Shown: piece by piece, positions 8,981-17,900 of the stretch
Layout of the letters: each line of letters opens with the position of its first letter
Position numbering within the stretch: position 1 is the stretch's first letter
Source of the DNA: Saccoglossus kowalevskii
Lineage: Eukaryota; Hemichordata; Enteropneusta; Harrimaniidae
Assembly: GCF_000003605.2 (NCBI RefSeq)
Contig: NW_003141823.1
Location: forward strand, 18,697 to 40,241
Reading direction: 5' to 3'
DNA length: 21,545 bases
The notes under the pieces: generated by a model
Database searches by the model: none
Seen by the model: the letters and a program-made list of their open reading frames with translations, nothing else
Told to the model about the DNA's origin: nothing
Position numbers and translations under genes: made by a program

Positions 8981-11900
8981 CTACGAAGTGAATCAAAACA
9001 AATAAGAACAAATTTAACAGTTTACCTAATATTAAATTAATTACATTTCTGCATATGACATTTTTGTCCAAAAGCAAATCCATTTTTTGCATAATCAAAG
9101 TTTAAACTTACTTGGATTTTGGTGGTCGACTTCTAGGATTACTCGTACTGACTTTTTTTGTTCGGTTTGCTGCACTTTGCGATAAAAAGCTTGCTTCATA
9201 ACTCGCTGGAATAGGATCTTGTGTACTATCAGCATGGGATGACCACCGACCGTGACGTTGACTTGATGAATAATGAGGTGATTTAGACGACTGCAGACCA
9301 AAGGGATCCTCATCAACATCATCTAGAGCATGACTGTTACCATAGTAACCATTATCCCTGGTATGACCACTATCCCTGCTGTACATTTCACCGTCCATAT
9401 GTTGTAAGATTTCTTCAGTATCAATATTTTCATCAGTTAAGAGTTCGTCTAATGTTTTACGCGTTCTCTCAGCGCTTGTAATGCGTGGTGGTTTCGGATT
9501 ACTTGATGGACTGGGACGTGAGGAACCTGAATGTTACAAATATTACTATTATCATGAGGTCACATGTTTTTTTTTATTTATTCTGTAATGATTATTTTCA
9601 GTGTGGCCAGAACTATTACGATTACTAACACTACGCACATTGTCAATATTAATAATCATGACTTTTATTCTATTTAAATTTTTCATCTTTATGTGTACAT
9701 CGAACAACTGCACCATATTCAAAGAAAGCTTAGAATGAACTGCTATGTGCCGAGGGTATTGAAGATAACGACTAAAGGAACAAAATGGAGATAAATAAAA
9801 ATCTAAGAGGTAATATAAGAATGTTAATAAAGAAACGTAATGGTTGATATGGCTTTGTGGTTTGAGATGTACTCTGTGAAAGCTACCTGTCATACACTAT
9901 GAAAATTTATATTAATCCAACAAAGGGAATACATTTTATTGGATATAAGTGGAAGAGCTTGAAATTCACTAATTAGACAAATAAATCAATTAATAAGTAA
10001 AGAGTTCAACTTCAAGCTCATCAGATCATGAATATCTCAAAGCAATTATGTACTTTTGGATCTTGAAATTCGCAATCTTTCAAATCTTGGTTCAGCCAGG
10101 TATGTACTTTAGAGAAACTGACATTTTATAGGGAATTTAAATTTTCTTTGGAACCTGAAAAGTATTTATTTTGTGTGAAAGTGCATTCTCATGTTCAAAT
10201 GTTAGCTCGACTCCGCTGTTCATGCCACTATCTTCGTATTGAGACAGATAGAAAAAATAATGTAGATAGGAGTGAACGCATTTGCTTGCTTTGTAACAGT
10301 AACAACATTGAAAATGAATACCATTTTTTACTTATTTGTTCCTTTTTTGTTAATTTAAGAATAAAATATATTCCTGCTAACTTTTTTAATCCCCCAACAG
10401 TCAGTAAATATTACAAATTAATGGGTACAAAAAATACAGATCTTCTTCAAAGACTGGGAGCCTTTATACTTTTCACGCAATGAAATTGCGAAAAGAGCTA
10501 CAAGTATTGTCAATTGTTTAAAAATTGTAATTTTATTTTCAAATATAAATAATGTATGTAGATATTATGGGCCGATGGCCTTCTATTATAAATAAAGACC
10601 ATATACCTTTGAATTATGTACTAGTTTCATTGAACTCTAAACACTGGTTCTTATTTAACCTTCTCACCACCTGTTCCCTCTTTTTATCACAAATTCACAA
10701 AATAGTCCTGTTTATAGTCTGCACTTCCCTTCAGAAGATTGGGACAAAAATAGCCAAATTTTTTAAGTAAAAACCGAAAATTGTCTGTTGGCTCCAAAAT
10801 AGGGTTCATTTCCAGAAATCTTAGAGTATATAAAAAAAAAAAAAGTGCAGACAAATTTGGGCAAGAAAATCTGGTAGTGAAAAGGTTATTAGTTGAACAG
10901 ATAAAAATGATTAAAAGTAAATTACTGTACAATGCTTAGTTATTAACTGTTTTTTGTTTGTTTATTTCACTGATGGCTGGATGTGCTCAGTTAAAACCCA
11001 GTGAAGGTGCAAAGTTAATCATACAGTATATTGTTTCCTTCACAAACCAGTGAATTAAAATATAGTGAATATTCCGGCAACATCAAAGCTGCTAAAATTA
11101 AACCCAGTGAATATTTTTTCATTTCTACAGTAATATTGGTGGTTTGAACACCAACTGATGAAGTTTGAAGATAATCCAGGAGCGTATATATCAAGTTTCA
11201 TTAGGAGCAAATAAGCAGCTTGTGAGATGTATCAAGGTGAAAATAATTTTATTGAAATTAAATATTTAATATGTATGAATTTGAATCAAATTGAAAAACA
11301 AATATTAGTGAAAAAGACAAGACAACGTGTTGAATCGCAAATCACACAGAAACCATGGCAATGAATCAATGTTCATAATACTTCAAAACTATAACAAATA
11401 ACATGCTGTAACTGATGGAGATTTAAATTTAATATTTAATTAATAATCAGTGCTGTTAAGAATGATCCTTCAAATCTAAGTGCCTCAGTAGGGATGCTTG
11501 TAACTATAGCAACAAGACACATTACTCACTAGTTTTCTTGTTGCGTGTTCTATTCTGTATGACACCTCTGTTACCATACACAGTACTAGCCATGGGATTA
11601 GATTTCTTTGTCTGTGTGGGTCTGGTTGGTGATCTGTCCCCATTGCCTAAAAATGACAAAAATCAATATAGTAACAATAGGATAGGATTGATAATCTGCT
11701 AATTCAGACACATGTTTTGATGTACATGATTTTGACATGCCATGGCATTCTGATTTTGACACGTCTTTATGTACATGGTTTTGACATGCCATAGCATTCT
11801 GATTTTGACACGTCTTTATGTACATGATTTTGACATGCCATGGCATTCTGATTTTCACACATGTCTTGATGTACATGATTTTGATTTGCCATGGCATTCT

Positions 11901-14900
11901 GAATTTGACATACATCTTGATGTATGTGATTTAGAAACATGTCATGGCATTCTGTTCATCTGCTTGTGATATGTCTTGATGTAAGAGATTTTTACACAAG
12001 TCATAAAGTTCTGCTTCAGATTGGCACCACTCCAGGAATACCACACCCTGGGTATATTGTACTAACCGATTCTGAAATCCATCACAGGATCAGCTTGATG
12101 TCTAGCTGATCTATTACTATATAAGGGCATATCATGGCTCATTGCGTCTCTTGGTTTAGGCTTAGCTCTCATCTGCCTTGGTGGCATTTCCGGTAATGCA
12201 GGCGGCAGTGGGGTTGTACTTGATTCACACATGGCCTAAAAATAGAAATTAATCATCAAAGACAGATAGATTGAAACACAACATGTCATGTTAATTGCAA
12301 TGTGCGAATTGCCCAATTCACGATTATGTAACTATTTTTCATGTAAATAAATAAAAACAACGATGTTTGAGCCATTTAACATTGATTTCTATGAGGAAAA
12401 GGTTCCGTCATATCTGAAAATATCATTTAGTGACATATACATGTAGTGATAAAATAGTATGTTGTTATAAGATGGGTAACTATGATTGACAGGAAAGCCC
12501 ATCTGTAACACTAATTTCTCTAAGAATATGATTTATATTGGGTAAAAACTTCCAAAAGGATATGGCATTTATCCAAACCTATAATAAGTAGCATTTGTGA
12601 AACAAAATATTGTGTTAGCATTTAATAGGTTGAAATACCCATGAGCTAACTTTAACCTTTTCACAACCGGTTCCAAAAATAGTCCCATTTATAGTCTGCA
12701 CTTTCTTTCAAAAGTTTGGGACAAAAAGAACCAAATTTTTTGAGTAAAAACTGAAAATTGACTAAAATTTTGTCTGCTGGGCCAAAATTAGGGTTCATTT
12801 CCAAAATTATTGAAGAATATAATGAAAAAAGTGCAGAAAAATTTGGGTGAGAAAGTCTGGTGGTGAAAAGGTTAACCACAGATTCGCTCTATGTCTCTAA
12901 GTAATAAAATTCATATTCAGTTTCAATACCTGATGCTGTACAAGTGAAGTTTCTGGTAAGAGTGTCTCACAGAATTCACAGGGTAAGAATATTTCATCAT
13001 CATCATCACTGTCTGGTCTTTCAAACTGGTCAGCTTGACTATGAAGAAAGTAAATAAGAAAAAACAAAGTTCAATGTCAATCTTCTATCAATGACAAGAA
13101 GCATTTGTTAAATTTGAAACAGTTATTAGAGCTGGACTTTTGCTAAATTTTTGTCTCTCAAATACTGATGCTGTGAAATGTTTTATTTTTTGATCAAAAT
13201 GAAATGACAGTGTAAATTTCACAACTGTGTGTACTACTTCTCACTGAAAACTGTACACCTTGTTCTAAATAGTTTGAACAAAATACTTGGTCTGTGCTTT
13301 TTTTTCATCTGTAAGATTTACCTAATTATTCTGTAAAAATTTCAAAATTTTATTATGAGTGGAATACAAATAAAATTGCAACCAATTGTAAAGGCCATTG
13401 TTTTAATTACCTAATTTGCATATTTGCAAATATTTTACATAATTAATAATTCATTGAAATGAGTGCAGAAATCTTTTAGATTGTCTTAATATGAATTGAC
13501 CTCAGTAATATTTTGGTTATAGTTGATTGTATAGCCATTTGATCTAAGACTAAAGAAAATATTAGTATGCAAATTAGATTTACATTTGTTATGATTATAT
13601 TCTCAAAAGCAGTATTCAAATTAATTGATCTAGAGAACTAATTACCCGATTCACTTCAAATTTGGAACAATAAAAACAGACACACATCTCCTCAAATTCT
13701 TCACTTAGATTTGCCTCTTTTGTTTATAGTTTTATTTTTATGGCTTTTGAAATGATGGAAACTATCAGGGGGATAACACATGTTTTTACAGGATCAGTTT
13801 GAAAATGATTTCCTAATCATACATTATTTTATGCAACTTGATGTCGACAAGAGTTAAGAGTAGACAAGTTGTATGCCACCTCTTAATTCCTTCATATATC
13901 AGTACTAATTTTCCAAGATGTTAATTTCAGTTTTAGGAAAAATATCATTCCCGTGTTTAATAGACATCATGCAAAATATCTGAACCAGGAGCTCTCAAAA
14001 ATTTTCAAAGTAGGATTTAAGAAATATTTTGTTTGGAAAACTAAAAATGTTTACAGTAAAACAGTGACCCCTGATTTAACTGTCAATTCCACCAAAGAGA
14101 ATGTACTTATTTTTGAAATTAAAATGCCAATAATGATGATGCGTTATAAATTTTCTGACACACATTCACCAGAAATTTATTTGTTGTGACTTGGAAAAAA
14201 TAAGAACTACATCCAGCACATCACACAAGGCTATCAATATGATGCTGATACAAACTGATGATAAATTATGCATCTGATACCCACAACAATGAAAATGACA
14301 AGACACAGTTGAATTAAAATAATTAGCACTGAATACCTTCTGATTCCATATCCCAAGTTATCCACAATTGGAGGTTGGGATGGTGGACTTCTGGTGTTTG
14401 GTGACATGAACACACTGTTATTGGGTGGACTGTTTGTAATGTGTTCATCTTCTGGAATGGCTTGGCTGCATCCAGACTATGAAGAGAGAATATGTTAAGA
14501 AGGACTCCAGTAAGCTGCTTGAACTTCACAGTAGCATCACAAACTCTGAATATCAAGGATACCGCAAAATATGCACTCAGACAGTACACAGCCCCATCGA
14601 CCTCTGCTGTGTGTCGGTCGATACTTCTGCTGTACTGTCTTCTTGCATACTTTGTGGTATCCTCGTAATAACTTCATAGCAACAAAATACAAACAATTTG
14701 CATCATGCAACTTTACATGAAGTGAAGTTGGGTTAAGAATTCTGATTTGCATAAGATTTATATAAGATTCATCTTTGAGTCTCATTTGAGTATATATCAA
14801 ATGCAGTTCTATAGAAAAATAAAGTATCACTCATACTAAGTAGATAAAGACGCAATCCTCTGCAACTTAAAACTCTATGTTCTTCCCGGTTGACATCTAA

Positions 14901-17900
14901 CACTGATTCAATTTATGACTCGCATTATTCAAAAAATCATTTAATTCTTACCTAACTGCTATCATTCTGAGTTAAAATCCTAATCTAAAATATCAATTAT
15001 GATATATTTGTACTTTGTAATTAATTTTTTAAACAACTGTTATTCAAATTGAATATGAGAGATATGTTGCGAGACCGATACGAATATGATGTAAATCTCA
15101 TGCAAATCTTATCAACTTTTGAATTGAATTGGAGCACAAGTAAAAATGTTTTTGAATTGTTATTGCAATACCAGAAATGAATTTAGAAGTTAATTTACCG
15201 AGAAAGCCTCAACAAATTAAACTATTATTGAGCATGTGAAGAATAGTGAGAATGGCACAAAAAAAGTTGCTTATTAACTGCCCCTCATGTGGGACATGAA
15301 TCCCAGAATGCACTAGAATGTACTGACATCAGTGAATAAGGACAAGTCAAACCAATTAATAAATACACGCTATTAAATCTTCAAATAACAGACATTCTTA
15401 TCAGAATAAATTAAAGTTACATTCTCATTTCACACATCCACAGATTAATTATATCATTAAATGTAGATATTGCAATTGGGTGAAAGAAAAAATTAATCGC
15501 AGGGAGTTTCTTAAATTAAGTTAGATTTGTAAATATTAGACATTCACTTAAGGAGGCTTTACTTGTCATTGAAGGTCAGTTAAATTGTAGGGATAAGGGA
15601 TGAATTGTAAGGGATAAGACCCTTCAGAAACCCTCAAAATGAAATGAACGAGTGGGAAAGTGAGAGTATCTAATTTTACTATATCTTACCTGATGGACGT
15701 ACAGGATGTCTAAAGGAAATAACTCGCTACAGAATTCACATGGTAATGGGGTGTTCATATCTACAAAAATAAAATGTACCACAGGAAAATTTATAAGTAA
15801 AATCTTCAAAATTATAAGCAGCATAAAATGACATCTGTTGAAAATAAAATACAGTTTTTATAAAACATAAAGTGACTTGATATACTATTTTGATCATTAT
15901 TTGTTACTGAAATAAGTATGCGATATGCTACTGAATTTTCTCTATTAGAAGCACATCTCTAATAGAAGTGCACATAAACCCCAAATCACATTTATTGTAT
16001 ACCGAATCATTAAAATATTACTTATTTTGACCATGAAAACACCTCTGTAATTGACAGAAGAACATGTGCTACTAATGGAGCAAATACAGTACCTGTGTTT
16101 TTATCTGAGGTGGACCCCTAGAACTTTACAGTATATGCTGGCCTAATAGCCCTGATCTACAAGTTTCAGGCAGTTGATGAAGTATTGTTTACAGAGAAAA
16201 ATTGTATGGGTCATCAAAACAGTATATTATATTATTATACATCTGTCACCGTAACACCATAAGTTACAGCGTGCTGTTATTTTGCGGTATTTTATGGGGT
16301 ATTTTCATCTTACCATATAGGGAAATGCAAATTCCAAATATGGAAAGATTACGCGCGTAAGCGTCCTCTAATAATAAAAACAAACATAGCTGCCATAGCT
16401 GTTTGACCAGATTCCACACAAAGAATTTTGTTGATTCTGTTCTAAACGGCATTTTTGGATTTCGCATCGACCTCCGCTGCACGTCGCTCAATACTCCCGC
16501 TGTACTGTCTTTGTGCATATCTTGAGGTATCCTCGTAATAAGCTTATATTATATCAGATTACTAGTCAGCTTCTGTCATTTTTGAAAATATTATTAACAC
16601 ATTTATTTTGAGTTCAATTTATTTTATTTTTATATTGGGCCAACAACTATCAAGCAGGGCAGACAACTTTTTTAACTTGCATGTTATCAACTACTTGGCA
16701 TTGGGAACTAGACAGATTCTGTTGCAAAGTAGAGTGTGGGTTATGAAATGGGTCTACATAATAAAAGCAGAACCTCACCATCTCCAGTTGGTGAAGGAGG
16801 CCCTCTAGAGTACAATCTTGAATGTGTGACTGATGATACAGGTGGATCTGGAATTTGATTGGCATCTTCAATGATTCTGTCAATGTCTTCGTCAGTGGTC
16901 AAATCATGTGCCAGATGCATAGCTAATAGTCTGTCCATTTCTTCATGATTGTGACTACTCATAGGAAGCTCTGTATGGAAATATGAAACGTAATGCACTA
17001 TTCTTTTTGAGCAAGGATGAGAAAAGAGAGGAGAGGAAAACCACTATTCTTCGTGAGTCAGAGTGAGAAAAAAGGGGAAAAAAGAGGAAAACAACTATTC
17101 TTTGTGAGTGAGAATGAGAAAGAAGAGGAAAACCACTACTTATTGTGAGTAAGAGTGAGGAGGGAGTGGGAAACTACTACTCTTTGGGAGTGAGTATGAG
17201 AAAAGAGTGAAAAACCACTGTTCTTTGTGAGTGACATTGAGAAAGGAGTGGGAAGCCACCACTCTTTGTGAGTGAGATTGAGAAAGGAGTGGGAAGCCAC
17301 CACTCTTTGTGAGTGAGATTGAGAAAGGGGTGGGAAGCCACCACTCTTTGTGAGTGAGATTGAGAAAGGGGTGACAAACCACTACTCTTTGTGAGTGAGA
17401 TTGAGAAAGGGGTGGGAAGCCACCACTCTTTGTGAGTGAGATTGAGAAAGGGGTGACAAACCACTACTCTTTGTGAGTGAGATTGAGAAAGGGGTGGGAA
17501 GCCACCACTCTTTGTGAGTGAGATTGAGAAAGGAGTGGGAAGCCAGCACTCTTTGTGAGTGAGATTGAGAAAGGGGTGACAAACCACTACTCTTTGTGAG
17601 TGAGATTGAGAAAGGGGTGGGAAGCCACCACTCTTTGTGAGTAAGATTGAGAAAGGAGTGGGAAGCCACTACTCTTTGTGAGTGAGATTGAGAAAGGAGT
17701 GGGACACAACTACTCTTTGTGAGTAGGCATGAGAAAGGAACCGAAATGCACTACTCTTTGTGAGTAAGAATGAAAAAGGAACCGAAATGAACTACTCTTT
17801 GTGAGTAAGAATGAGAAAGGAACCGAAATGAACTACTCTTTGTGAGTAAGAATGAGAAAGGAACCGAAATGCACTACTCTTTGTGAGTAAGAATGAGAAA

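Larger units (their letters stand above)
9527..11529. other. TRAFD1 intron carrying a LINE tail and a piggyBac-type MITE
   Basis: This 2-kb intron contains the LINE fragment at 10067-10600 and the MITE at 10655-10889, both on its downstream-transcript half. The rest is AT-rich with no exon seen. A run of cagtgaat words at 10980-11140 may be a decayed repeat. Confidence 0.7.
15761..16778. other. TRAFD1 intron with two small transposons
   Basis: It holds the MITE at 15940-16080 and the longer foldback-family element at 16222-16545. No exon is seen. Confidence 0.7.

Noticed and set aside
9095-9322. Second - strand frame overlapping the 9112-9526 exon
   Set aside because: It is a shadow; only the frame matching the exon phases on both sides gives a continuous TRAFD1 protein.
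10687-12879. Matching - strand frames at 10932-10687 and 12879-12661 (FLLKKFG.FCP.LLK.SADYK) as a small gene family
   Set aside because: Both lie within, or run only slightly past, the two piggyBac-type MITE copies and include their inverted ends; the similarity is that of the element.
17140-17669. Long - strand open frames (80-136 codons) with FLNLTHKEWW-type repeats
   Set aside because: They are translations of the 41-bp array; three units equal 41 codons, so a stop-free unit stays open for many copies. No start context or family.
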